Part shown: one piece after another, positions 18,341-26,472 of the stretch
How the letters are laid out: the number at the start of each line of letters is the position of its first letter
How positions within the stretch are numbered: the first letter of the stretch is position 1
Position numbers and translations under genes: made by a program
The notes under the pieces: generated by a model
Seen by the model: the letters and a program-made list of their open reading frames with translations, nothing else
Databases searched by the model: none
Told to the model about the DNA's origin: nothing
Origin: Pseudomonas ovata
GTDB lineage: Bacteria > Pseudomonadota > Gammaproteobacteria > Pseudomonadales > Pseudomonadaceae
Reading direction: 5' to 3'
DNA: 64,000 nucleotides
Assembly: GCF_003131185.1 (NCBI RefSeq)
Contig: NZ_QFFU01000012.1
Location: forward strand, 62,001-126,000

Positions 18341-18370
18341 GGCTGCCCGGACGGGCAGCCTTACGGGGCC
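18331..18370. terminator. Perfect 19-bp-arm hairpin overlapping the stop codon of the 17690 gene
   Basis: GGCCCCGTAAGGCTGCCCG and its exact complement are separated by only two bases. The TAA stop at 18338-18340 is in the left arm. It lacks a T-run, so it may act as a bidirectional or Rho-assisted terminator between this gene and the convergent sulP gene, or protect the 3' end. Confidence 0.75.
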
Positions 18371-18424
18371 AAAGCGGATCGCGGCTGAAGCCGCTCCTGC
18401 GGGAGGGGTAGCAGAGGGCGGTGG

Positions 18425-19975
18425 CTACAGCGCACCCGCCCCGATGCCTGTGGTGGTGCGCACCCGGCCTTCAAGCCGGCGCTTCAAGCCGCGCGGCTCG
18501 ATGATCAGCCGCGTGCCATGGGCGGCATTGGCCCGCCCCCACTGTTCGAGCAGCTCCAGGCACGCATGGTCGATGTAGGTCAGGTTGCTCAGCGGCACAT
18601 GCACGGTGCTGCCCGCCGGGATAGTGCCCAGCACCTGGGTCAGGGCCGGCACCTTGAGGAAGGTGGCCGCACCGACCAGACGCAGTTCCAGCTCTTCGCT
18701 GTCTGGCATCTGCACCAGGCTGATCTTCAGGCGCGCCGCCTTGAAGGCCAGCTTGACCAGGGTCAGGGCGAACCCGATCAGCACACCGGTCAGCAGGTCG
18801 GTGAAGATGATCGCCGCTGCCGTAGCCGCATAGGTGAACATCGGCATCCGCCCGTAGCGACCCAGGCCGCGGAAGGCCTTGAGGTCGACCAGTTTCAGCC
18901 CCGTGTACACCAGCACGCCTGCCAGGCTGGCCACCGGAATGCTCTGCAGCACGCTCGACAGCAGCAGCACGAAGGCCAGCAGCCACAGGCCGTGAAAAAT
19001 CGTCGACATCCGCGTGGTGGCCCCCGCCTGCACGTTGGCCGAGCTGCGCACGATCACGCCGGTCATCGGCAAGGCACCCAGCAAGCCGCAGAGCATGTTG
19101 CCCACACCTTGGGCGCTCAGTTCCTTGTCGAAGTCCGAACGCACACCGTTATGCATACGATCGACCGCGGCGGCCGACAACAGGGTCTCGGCGCTGGCGA
19201 TGAAGGCCACAGCAAAGGCGGCGATCAGGATGGCCGGATCGGCCAGGTTGACCAGATCAGCCGGGCGCAGCCAGTCGATGGCTTCGCTCAGGTCGGCCGG
19301 TACTTGCACGCGCTTGACCTGCAAGGCCATGAACAGGCTGACCGCCGTCGCGATGCCCACGCCCAGCAAGGCGCCGGGTACAAAGCGCAGCGAGTGCGGG
19401 CGCAGCTTTTCCCAGGCCCACATGATGGCGATGGTCCCCAGGCCCAACAGCCCGGCCTGCAGGCCCGTGCCCGGCCCGATGGCCTGCACCAGGGTTGCCG
19501 GGAAACCAATCAGGTTATCCAACCCGGACGGCTTGGGTCCGCTGTCGAACATCACATGCAACTGTGACAGCACGATCAGCACACCGATACCGGCCAGCAT
19601 GCCGTAGACCACTGCCGGCGCGGTGACGCGGAACCAGCAACCGAGCTTGAAACGTCCGGCCAGCACCTGCAACAGGCCGGCCAGCAACAGGATCGGGCCC
19701 AGCATGGCCATGCCGTGTTCGCGCACCAGCTCGAACACCAGCACCGCCAGACCCGCTGCCGGGCCACTGACCTGTAGCGGCGAGCCGGCAATGAAGCCCA
19801 CCACCAGCCCGCCGATGATGCCGGTGATCAGGCCCTTGGCCGGTGGCATGCCCGAGGCGATGGCGATGCCCATGCACAGCGGCAGGGCGACCAGAAACAC
19901 GACCACGGAAGCCAGCAGCTCCCGTGGCAGCACAGATTTGATTGAGGCACTGCCTTTGGTGGCCGATGCATCCAT
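18425..19975 (-). CDS. SulP family anion transporter, probable bicarbonate or sulfate uptake
   Basis: 516-residue inner-membrane transporter with about 11-12 membrane segments (LPRELLASVVVFLVALPLCMGIAIASG... PLQVSGPAAGLAVLVF) and a cytoplasmic STAS domain at the C-terminus (VHVPLSNLTYIDHACLELLEQWG). The ATG at 19975 is preferred over 20029 because GGAGAG lies 8 nt before it. It is followed upstream by a beta-carbonic anhydrase gene in the same orientation, 165 bp away; that pairing suggests bicarbonate as substrate, as in other SulP-CA pairs. Sulfate remains possible. Confidence 0.9.
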   Translation of the reverse strand: MDASATKGSASIKSVLPRELLASVVVFLVALPLCMGIAIASGMPPAKGLITGIIGGLVVGFIAGSPLQVSGPAAGLAVLVFELVREHGMAMLGPILLLAGLLQVLAGRFKLGCWFRVTAPAVVYGMLAGIGVLIVLSQLHVMFDSGPKPSGLDNLIGFPATLVQAIGPGTGLQAGLLGLGTIAIMWAWEKLRPHSLRFVPGALLGVGIATAVSLFMALQVKRVQVPADLSEAIDWLRPADLVNLADPAILIAAFAVAFIASAETLLSAAAVDRMHNGVRSDFDKELSAQGVGNMLCGLLGALPMTGVIVRSSANVQAGATTRMSTIFHGLWLLAFVLLLSSVLQSIPVASLAGVLVYTGLKLVDLKAFRGLGRYGRMPMFTYAATAAAIIFTDLLTGVLIGFALTLVKLAFKAARLKISLVQMPDSEELELRLVGAATFLKVPALTQVLGTIPAGSTVHVPLSNLTYIDHACLELLEQWGRANAAHGTRLIIEPRGLKRRLEGRVRTTTGIGAGAL

Positions 19976-20089
19976 GACTGCTCTCTCCAGGTTTTCTTCA
20001 GACGTGACAAAGCCTGCCGGTGCGCACAAGGCGCAGCGGTCATGGCTGTTTTTAAGGGTGACTAAACGGGTCGTACTGACTTATGCCTG

Positions 20090-20130
20090 CTGCAGGGGGC
20101 GCCTGGCCTGGGCCAGGCGCGCCCCTGCAG
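20090..20130. terminator. GC-rich hairpin between carbonic anhydrase and sulP
   Basis: Nested inverted repeat CTGCAGGGG-GCGCCTGGCC-TG-GGCCAGGCGC-GCCCCTGCAG, just downstream of the carbonic anhydrase stop. A stable stem without a T-run; may attenuate or end the carbonic anhydrase transcript before sulP. Confidence 0.65.
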
Positions 20131-20140
20131 GCCATCGGTG

Positions 20141-20866
20141 TCAGAAGAAGCGGGCCTTGGGCGTTGCCATCGGGGCCGGGCCGTCGCCGTCGAGCGGACG
20201 GAAGTTGTCCTGCTCGGCGTCGTAGGCCAGGATTTCACTGGTCTCGATGCTGTAGACCCAGCCGTGGATCGACAACTGACCGCTGGCCAGCTTCGAGGCC
20301 ACCGAAGGGTGGGTGCGCAGGTGCTGCAACTGGGCGATGACGTTTTCCTGGGTCAGCACACGCATGTTCTCGTGTTCGTCGCCGCAGGTGCAGTTGTCTT
20401 CGACCACGGTGCGCGCTACTTCGGCATGGCGCAGCCAGACCTTGACCGTGGGCATCTTGTCCAGGGTGTGCGGATTGAGTACCGCACGCATGGCGCCGCA
20501 ATCGGAGTGACCGCAAATGATGATGTGCTGCACACCCAAAGCCACCACGGCGTACTCGATGGCGGTGGAGACGCCGCCGTTCATCTGACCGTAGGGCGGC
20601 ACGACGTTGCCAACGTTACGGGTGACGAACAGGTCGCCTGGGGAGCTTTGGGTGATCAGCTCAGGCACGATGCGCGAGTCGGCGCAGGTGATGAACATGG
20701 CGCGTGGCTTCTGCGCGGTGGCCAGCTTCTTGAACAGCTCTTCCTGCTGTGGAAACACTTCATGACGAAACTGCACGAAGCCGTCCACGATATGCTTGAA
20801 AGCCTCTTGGGCCGTCTCCACCTCGGGGTGGGGACTGGCCGAGGGCTGATTTTCCCTGTCACTCAT
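20141..20866 (-). CDS. Beta-class carbonic anhydrase
   Basis: 241-residue zinc enzyme interconverting CO2 and bicarbonate. Zinc ligands C61, H120 and C123 with the D63-R65 dyad are all present (TCADSRIVPE, IICGHSDCGAMRA), and FVTRNVGNVVPPYG is the usual following stretch. AGAGAGGA lies before ATG. It precedes the SulP gene in the same direction, suggesting a joint role in inorganic carbon supply or pH control. Confidence 0.95.
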   Translation of the reverse strand: MSDRENQPSASPHPEVETAQEAFKHIVDGFVQFRHEVFPQQEELFKKLATAQKPRAMFITCADSRIVPELITQSSPGDLFVTRNVGNVVPPYGQMNGGVSTAIEYAVVALGVQHIIICGHSDCGAMRAVLNPHTLDKMPTVKVWLRHAEVARTVVEDNCTCGDEHENMRVLTQENVIAQLQHLRTHPSVASKLASGQLSIHGWVYSIETSEILAYDAEQDNFRPLDGDGPAPMATPKARFF

Positions 20867-21075
20867 GTCGAATCCTCTCTGGCGGATTGGTGTGGATTTT
20901 CATGCTTGTTCGTATGGCGGCAATGCCCTGAAACAACTCGAAAAAACGTACAGATCCGTTGCACGTGCCTGCGAAGGACATTCCTGACTGCAGACTAGCT
21001 GTCAAACCTTAAGTGAAACTGAATGCGACCGCTCTAGATCGGGCCTTGTCAATAGCCCAGTGCCATCTTTGCAAT

Positions 21076-22131
21076 CTAGAGCAATGACATCTGACCGCCG
21101 GGCGGGCAAAAAGAGTCACAGTCGAGCACAAAACTTTCTCGGCCATCGAGCCCCAGGCGCTTGATGGCCAGCCTGTAGCGCTGCGCCAGCAGATCGGCAA
21201 ACGGACCCTCGCCACGCATCCGCGAACCGAAGCGGCTGTCGTTGGTGGCGCCGTCGCGGCTCTGGCGGATCAGGCTCATGACATGGGCGGCACGTTGCGG
21301 GTAATGCGTCGCCAGCCACGCCTCGAACAGTGGTGCGACCTCCAGCGGCAGGCGCAACAGAATATAGCTGGCGCTCAGGGCGCCGGCGTCCCGGGCCTCG
21401 GTCATCAAGGCTTCCAGTTCGTGGTCGTTGATCATCGGGATCATGGGCGCGCACAGCACCCCGACCGGCACGCCGGCCTGGCGCAACACCCGGATGGCCC
21501 GCAGCCGCGCCTTGGGCGAAGCGGCCCGTGGCTCCAGCGTGCACTTGAGCGCGTCATCCAGTGTGGTGAGGCTGATGAACACCGACACCAGCCGCTGGCG
21601 CGCCAGTTCGGCCAGCAGGTCCAGGTCGCGCAGGATCAGCGAGCCCTTGGTAATGATGGTCACTGGATGGCGATAACGCAGCAGCACCTCCAGCGTGGCA
21701 CGGGTCAGGCGCTGCTCGCGCTCGATGGGCTGGTACGGGTCGGTGTTGGCCCCCAGCGTGATGGGCGCGCAGCGATACCCCGGTTTCGACAATTGCTGCT
21801 CCAGCAGGGCGGCAGCGTTGGTCTTGGCGATCAGCTTTGTTTCAAAATCCAGCCCCGGCGACATATCCCAGTACGCATGGCTGGGCCGGGCGTAGCAGTA
21901 GATACAGCCATGTTCGCAGCCGCGATAAGGATTGATGGAGCGATCGAAGGGAATGTCCGGCGACGTGTTGCGGGTAATGATGCTCTTGGCGGTCTCGAAG
22001 ATGACCTCGGTGCCCTGGGTCAGCGGGGCTTCCTGATACCAGCCATCGTCCTCGACCACCGAGCGCTGCGGGGCGAAGCGATTGTGCGGATTGCTGACCG
22101 TGCCGCGCCCGCGAATCGGAGGAGGGGACAT
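21076..22131 (-). CDS. PA0069-family radical SAM protein
   Basis: 351 residues with the radical SAM iron-sulfur motif C72-x3-C76-x2-C79 (GCEHGCIYCYARPS). Family marks: INPYRGCEHGC, ITLGANTDPYQPIEREQRLTR, VTIITKGSLILRD. Related to SplB-like photolyase-type radical SAM proteins, which suggests a DNA- or nucleotide-repair role, but the reaction is unknown. A strong LexA box lies 17 bp upstream, and PA0069 is a reported member of the P. aeruginosa LexA regulon. Confidence 0.92.
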   Translation of the reverse strand: MSPPPIRGRGTVSNPHNRFAPQRSVVEDDGWYQEAPLTQGTEVIFETAKSIITRNTSPDIPFDRSINPYRGCEHGCIYCYARPSHAYWDMSPGLDFETKLIAKTNAAALLEQQLSKPGYRCAPITLGANTDPYQPIEREQRLTRATLEVLLRYRHPVTIITKGSLILRDLDLLAELARQRLVSVFISLTTLDDALKCTLEPRAASPKARLRAIRVLRQAGVPVGVLCAPMIPMINDHELEALMTEARDAGALSASYILLRLPLEVAPLFEAWLATHYPQRAAHVMSLIRQSRDGATNDSRFGSRMRGEGPFADLLAQRYRLAIKRLGLDGRESFVLDCDSFCPPGGQMSLL

Positions 22132-22147
22132 GTAGAAAGGCCTTTAA

Positions 22148-22163
22148 CTGTTTTTATATACAG
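22148..22163. promoter_or_regulatory. LexA (SOS) box upstream of the radical SAM gene
   Basis: CTGTTTTTATATACAG matches the gamma-proteobacterial LexA consensus CTG-N10-CAG with an AT-rich TATATA centre and the full CTGT/ACAG ends. It lies 17-32 bp before the start at 22131, in position to cover the promoter. This makes the radical SAM gene DNA-damage inducible by inference. Confidence 0.85.
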
Positions 22164-22227
22164 TACACCACCCGTCTCGTTGTGCCACTGACCGTTTATA
22201 GAAAACCCAGCCGGACCCAGGCCTGAC

Positions 22228-22274
22228 TGTCATTTCTGCCAGTAGACGCTATAGGCATCCGGACCTAACGTCAG
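22228..22274 (+). repeat. Leader motif, copy 1, upstream of the first small acidic ORF
   Basis: TGTCATTTCTGCCAGTAGAC (22228-22247), an 18-bp spacer, then TAACGTCAG (22266-22274). The same two blocks recur at 22853-22872 and 22892-22900 before the second ORF. Probably a duplicated promoter/operator; ACTG...CAGT gives an imperfect inverted repeat. GCTATAG inside copy 1 could be a -10. Confidence 0.7.
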
Positions 22275-22332
22275 GTGGGCAAGCAGGCCCGATACCCGGG
22301 CGATTCAACGGACGCACGCAATGAGGTGAATG

Positions 22333-22671
22333 ATGGCCAGATATGATTTGATCCTGACGCTGGAAGATCAGGACGGTGATGACAACCCTGAAGTAACGAT
22401 TGAATTTCACGTTCGCCAGGAGCGCCCTGCGTTTATCGATCGAGACTACGTGATCCATAAACTGGATTACGCCGCCTTCGTGTCCTCTTCGCAGAACGAC
22501 GGCGTCTACGACAAGGTTACCGTGGGGGCCGATGCCGATGGCGATGGCGATTACGGTGACCGGCAGGACAATAATATTCTGCGGGACCTGGCCAATGCCT
22601 TTGTCCGGATCCATCTTGGCGAAAAGAATGAGGCCGCTGATACAACGCCCAAGGAACATCCGGGCGCTTGA
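22333..22671 (+). CDS. Small acidic protein of unknown function, paralog 1
   Basis: 112 residues starting MARYDLILTLEDQDGDDNPEV; an ATG three bases upstream is also possible, but GAGGTGA is better spaced to this one. Strongly acidic with an Asp/Gly-rich run (VGADADGDGDYGD) that resembles calcium-binding loops, then a short amphipathic helix NNILRDLANAFVRI. No signal peptide or membrane segment. Related to the two ORFs downstream (22948, 23164). I do not recognise the family. Confidence 0.8.
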   Translation: MARYDLILTLEDQDGDDNPEVTIEFHVRQERPAFIDRDYVIHKLDYAAFVSSSQNDGVYDKVTVGADADGDGDYGDRQDNNILRDLANAFVRIHLGEKNEAADTTPKEHPGA

Positions 22672-22852
22672 TTAGCGACGGTATCAATCGACAGGCGATG
22701 TCATGTTCGTCAGTGGGTTCCTGCCTCGACCTGGAGACAAAAAACCATGCACGACACGCCTGCAATACCAAGTCGATCATCTGCTGGCATCCTGCCTGGC
22801 CAGCGTTGTATTGATCGACCTGATAAGCCCCTTATCGACAAAGCCTGCGCCC

Positions 22853-22900
22853 TGTCATTTCTGTCAGTAGACACCCGGCCTTACAGGGGCATAACGTCAG
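22853..22900 (+). repeat. Leader motif, copy 2, upstream of the second small ORF
   Basis: TGTCATTTCTGTCAGTAGAC followed 19 bp later by TAACGTCAG, matching copy 1 at 22228 with one mismatch over the 20-bp block and none over the 9-bp block. The ATG of the next ORF is 47 bp beyond, against 58 bp for copy 1. Confidence 0.7.
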
Positions 22901-22947
22901 ACGGCAGTCAGGATCAATTGCCTGCCTGACCCGAGATAAAGTGAACG

Positions 22948-23127
22948 ATGAGCCGGTACGCATTACACGCCTCAGGGTTCGGAAGAAACAAACCGTTCAA
23001 CCGGGTCCGTCGGGCAGTGGGTATAGATGGGCAGGAAGGTGATAGCGATGAGGACCGGCGGATTCTTCTGGCGCGGGCCAATGCTTTCGTGAACATCCCG
23101 TTCTTCAATCGACACAAACGCAGCTAA
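22948..23127 (+). CDS. Very small protein, internally shortened paralog 2
   Basis: 59 residues, MSRYALHASGFGRNKPFNR...ending FFNRHKRS. The opening MSRY-L and the end GDSDEDRRILLARANAFVNI align with MARYDL and GDYGDRQDNNILRDLANAFVRI of paralog 1, while the middle 40-50 residues are missing, as if by internal deletion. Unlike its neighbours it is basic at both ends. Start support is a weak AAGTGA before the ATG. Could be a decayed gene; the shared leader suggests it is still transcribed. Confidence 0.55.
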   Translation: MSRYALHASGFGRNKPFNRVRRAVGIDGQEGDSDEDRRILLARANAFVNIPFFNRHKRS

Positions 23128-23163
23128 CGGTCATCGCGTTCATTTACATAAACGAGGTGAAAC

Positions 23164-23400
23164 ATGGCGACGCTTGAAATTCGTTTGGCGATCGAGAACT
23201 TTAATCGGCGCAAACGTCCTGAAGTGTTGATCGAGTGTTTCGAGGACAGTGAGTTGACCTGCTGGCTACTGGTCGCCAGTTCGAACGATGACAACGAGTT
23301 TGATGAAGTGGTGGACAAGGAAGAAATCAATCCGGCTTTCATTCCGGAAGACGATGTGTTGCTGCAGTTGGCGACCACGTTCATGAGCTGCCTTGATTGA
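23164..23400 (+). CDS. Small acidic protein of unknown function, paralog 3
   Basis: 78 residues, MATLEIRLAIENFNRRKRPEVLIECF..., ending EDDVLLQLATTFMSCLD. Aligns with paralog 1 at PEVLIE (PEVTIE), LVASSNDDNEFDEV (FVSSSQNDGVYDKV) and DDVLLQLATTFM (NNILRDLANAFV). Good ribosome site GAGGTGA 3 nt before ATG. Soluble, acidic, no known motif. The three ORFs look like one tandemly duplicated family. Confidence 0.75.
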   Translation: MATLEIRLAIENFNRRKRPEVLIECFEDSELTCWLLVASSNDDNEFDEVVDKEEINPAFIPEDDVLLQLATTFMSCLD

Positions 23401-23450
23401 ACGCTGCGCGATCCGGAGCCTGATCTCAAGGCCCCGGACCAAGCATGCAC

Positions 23451-23735
23451 TCAGTGCGGATCGACCGGCTTTTTCAACTTCGGATTCGGGAAGAACTGCA
23501 CACCCTGAACCTTGGGGTTGGCCGGCTTGACCACCGGTTGGTTGACCCGCGTGCCCAGCTCTTTGGGGATCGAAAGCCCCTGCTCATTGAGCGTGTCGCT
23601 GTAGCCGCAGTTCACGCACTCGCGGTGCGGCACGCCGTCCTCGCTCCACATCTTGAGCTTGTCCGGCTCGCTGCAGGCCGGGCACACGGCGCCGGCGATG
23701 AAGCGCTTCGGGGTGATCAGCGGGGTGTCGCTCAT
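23451..23735 (-). CDS. YheV-family putative zinc-ribbon protein
   Basis: 94 residues with a four-cysteine zinc ribbon: C18-x2-C21 (CPAC) and C40-x2-C43 (CVNC), then GYSDTLNEQG. YheV proteins are small and uncharacterised, and lie next to the oligopeptidase A gene prlC, as here: the start overlaps the prlC stop by 4 bp (ATGA), so they are co-translated. Confidence 0.9.
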   Translation of the reverse strand: MSDTPLITPKRFIAGAVCPACSEPDKLKMWSEDGVPHRECVNCGYSDTLNEQGLSIPKELGTRVNQPVVKPANPKVQGVQFFPNPKLKKPVDPH

Positions 23736-25780
23736 GCCGCCTCCTCACTCAGCCCGCTATGGCGCAGCAGTGCGTCGATCGACGGCTCGCGGCCACGGAA
23801 ATCGACGAACAACACCATGGGCGCCTGCGAACCGCCACGGGCCAGGATGGCTTCGCGGAAGGCCCGGCCGGTCTCGGCATTGAGCACGCCGTCTTCCTCG
23901 AACTTCGAGAAGGCATCGGCCGACAGCACTTCAGCCCACTTGTAGCTGTAGTAACCGGCGGCATAACCGCCGGCGAAGATGTGCGCAAAGCCGTTGGCGA
24001 AGCGGTTGTAGGCGGGCGGGCGCAGCACCGAGACTTCGTCGCGTATGCCCTCGATCACTTGCAGCACGCTGCGGCCGTCGCCGTGGGTGGCGTGCAGCTC
24101 GAAGTCGAACAGCGAGAATTCCAGCTGGCGGACCATCATCAACCCGGACTGGAAGTTCTTGGCGGCCAGCATTTTTTCCAGCAGATCCTGCGGCAGCGGT
24201 TCGCCGGTTTCATAGTGGCCGGAGATGAGCGCCAGCCCTTCAGGCTCCCAGCACCAGTTTTCCATGAACTGGCTCGGCAGCTCGACCGCGTCCCAGGCCA
24301 CGCCATTGATCCCCGACACACCGGCATGCTCGATGCGGGTCAGCAAGTGGTGCAGACCGTGGCCGAACTCGTGGAACAGGGTAGTCACTTCATCGTGGGT
24401 CAACAGCGCCGGCTTGCCGGGCGAGGCCGGGGTGAAGTTGCACACCAGGTTGGCCACCGGGCTCTGCAACTGGCCGCCTGCGGTGCGGCGACGGTCGCGG
24501 GCGCCGTCCATCCAGGCACCGCCACGCTTGTTGGCGCGCGCGTACAGGTCGAAATAGAAGCGGCCGACGTGCTGGCCGTTTTCCTTGATTTCAAACAGGC
24601 GCACGTCCGGGTGCCAGGTGTCGAAGCCGGTCAGCTCGGCAATCTCGATGCCGTACAGGCGCTGCACGATGGCGAACAGGCCGCCCAGCACCTTGTCGAT
24701 CGGGAAGTACACGCGCAGCACTTCCTGCGACACGCTATAACGCTGCTCGCGCAGTTTTTCGCCGTAGTAACCGGTGTCCCAGCTTTTCAGGTCCGGACAG
24801 CCCTGTTCGGCGGCATACGCCTTGAGCTGCTCCAGGTCCTGGGCGGCGAACGGCTTGCTGCGTGTGGCCAGATCGCGCAGGAAGCTCAGCACCTGGTCGC
24901 TGGACTCGGCCATCTTGGTCGCCAGGCTCAGCTCGGCAAAGTTGGCAAAGCCCAGCAGGGCGGCCAGCTCCTGGCGCAAATCAAGGATCTGCTCCATGAC
25001 CGGGCCGTTGTCGTTCTGCCCGGCGTTGGGGCCCTGGTCGGAGGCACGGGTGCAGTAGGCGGTGTACAGCTCTTCACGCAGCGCACGGTCGTTGGCGTAG
25101 GTCATCACCGCGTAGTAGCTGGGGAATTCCAGGGTGATCAGGTAGCCTTCCAGGTCCTTGGCCTGGGCGGCGGCGGCCATCTGCGCGATGGCCGACTCGG
25201 GCAGGCCATCCAGCGCCGAGGCATCGGCCACGAGCTTGGTCCAGGCCTGGGTGGCGTCGAGCAACTGGTTGGAGAACTGGCTGCCCAGCTCCGACAGCTT
25301 GCTCTGCACTTCGGCATAGCGCTGTTGCTGTTCGGGCGGCAAGTCGATGCCCGACAGACGAAAATCACGCAGGGCGTTTTCCAGAATGGTCTTCTGGCCA
25401 ATGTCGAAGCCGGCGGCTTGCGGACTGGCGGCCAGCGCTTCGTATGCCTGGAACAGAGCGCGGTTCTGGCCCATTTCGGTGGAGTAGGCGCTCAGGGCCG
25501 GCAGGCACGATTCATAGGCTTCGCGCAGCTGCGGGCTGTTGCACACCGAATTGAGGTGACGCACCGGGCTCCAGGCCGCGCCCAGGCGGCTGTCGAGTTC
25601 GTCCATGGCCAGGATCAGGCCGGCCCAGTCGGGGGTATTGCCTTGGCGAGCAAGGATATCGGCGATGGCAACACGGTTGTCCGCCAGGATCTGCTCGATG
25701 GCCGGTTTGACATGTTCGGCACGGATCGCCGAGAAGGGCGGCAGGTCGTACGGTTGCACAAGAGGGTTGTTCGCGCTCAC
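23732..25780 (-). CDS. prlC: Oligopeptidase A (M3 family zinc metallopeptidase)
   Basis: Cytoplasmic zinc endopeptidase that degrades peptides, including cleaved signal peptides. About 682 residues from the GTG at 25780 (SANNPLVQPYDLPPFSAI), close to the 680 of E. coli PrlC; an ATG at 25807 would add nine residues but AAGGTG sits 8 nt before the GTG. The HEFGH zinc site is near residue 471 (TTLFHEFGHGLHHLLTR), with the third-ligand Glu region GINGVAWDAVELPSQFMENW after it. Confidence 0.95.
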   Translation of the reverse strand: MSANNPLVQPYDLPPFSAIRAEHVKPAIEQILADNRVAIADILARQGNTPDWAGLILAMDELDSRLGAAWSPVRHLNSVCNSPQLREAYESCLPALSAYSTEMGQNRALFQAYEALAASPQAAGFDIGQKTILENALRDFRLSGIDLPPEQQQRYAEVQSKLSELGSQFSNQLLDATQAWTKLVADASALDGLPESAIAQMAAAAQAKDLEGYLITLEFPSYYAVMTYANDRALREELYTAYCTRASDQGPNAGQNDNGPVMEQILDLRQELAALLGFANFAELSLATKMAESSDQVLSFLRDLATRSKPFAAQDLEQLKAYAAEQGCPDLKSWDTGYYGEKLREQRYSVSQEVLRVYFPIDKVLGGLFAIVQRLYGIEIAELTGFDTWHPDVRLFEIKENGQHVGRFYFDLYARANKRGGAWMDGARDRRRTAGGQLQSPVANLVCNFTPASPGKPALLTHDEVTTLFHEFGHGLHHLLTRIEHAGVSGINGVAWDAVELPSQFMENWCWEPEGLALISGHYETGEPLPQDLLEKMLAAKNFQSGLMMVRQLEFSLFDFELHATHGDGRSVLQVIEGIRDEVSVLRPPAYNRFANGFAHIFAGGYAAGYYSYKWAEVLSADAFSKFEEDGVLNAETGRAFREAILARGGSQAPMVLFVDFRGREPSIDALLRHSGLSEEAA

Positions 25781-25891
25781 GTTTTGCACCTTGGCAGGAA
25801 GAAACACTGAGCCATCTTAATTACAATCACCGCCTCGCGCAGCCCCGAAACCTTGATTGACACCCTATCACCGCTAAAGAAGGAGGCTATC

Positions 25892-26437
25892 GTGGCCATT
25901 CGCAAGTTTCAGAACCACACCCCGCACCTTGGCGAGCGGGCCTTCGTCGACGCCTCGGCGGTGGTGCTCGGTGACGTCGAGCTGGGCGCCGACAGCTCGG
26001 TGTGGCCGCTGACCGTGATCCGCGGCGACATGCACCGCATCCGCATCGGCGCGCGCACCAGCGTGCAGGACGCCAGCGTGCTGCACATCACCCACGCCGG
26101 GCCGTTCAACCCGGACGGCTTCCCGCTGCTGATCGGCGACGAGGTGACCATCGGCCACCAGTGCATGCTGCACGGCTGCACCATCGGCAATCGCATTCTG
26201 GTGGGCATGGGCACCACGGTCATGGACGGCGCGGTGGTCGAGGATGAAGTGATCATCGGCGCCGGCAGCCTGGTGCCGCCTGGCAAGGTGCTGGAAAGCG
26301 GCTTTCTGTACGTGGGCCGCCCGGTGAAGCAGGTGCGGGCCCTGACCGAAAAGGAGATTGCCTTCTTTCCCTACAGCGCCGCCAACTACGTGAAGCTCAA
26401 GGACCAGCACCTGGCCGAGGGTTACGATCAGGTCTGA
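25892..26437 (+). CDS. Gamma-carbonic anhydrase family protein (left-handed beta-helix)
   Basis: 181 residues of hexapeptide repeats, the trimeric left-handed beta-helix fold. Likely zinc ligands H68, H89 and H94 (LHITHAG, TIGHQCMLHG) match the gamma-CA site. Related to YrdA/PaaY/CaiE; true carbonic anhydrase activity is not assured in this subfamily. The GTG at 25892 is preferred: AGGAGG lies 5 nt before it. Divergent from prlC. Confidence 0.92.
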   Translation: MAIRKFQNHTPHLGERAFVDASAVVLGDVELGADSSVWPLTVIRGDMHRIRIGARTSVQDASVLHITHAGPFNPDGFPLLIGDEVTIGHQCMLHGCTIGNRILVGMGTTVMDGAVVEDEVIIGAGSLVPPGKVLESGFLYVGRPVKQVRALTEKEIAFFPYSAANYVKLKDQHLAEGYDQV

Positions 26438-26472
26438 ATCCGCACCGCCCATGACCCCAAGGCATTCATCGC

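Noticed and set aside
22747..22929. 60-codon ORF between the first and second small acidic paralogs
   Set aside because: It runs through the duplicated leader motif, does not align with the paralogs and lacks a ribosome site; the leader reading explains the sequence better.
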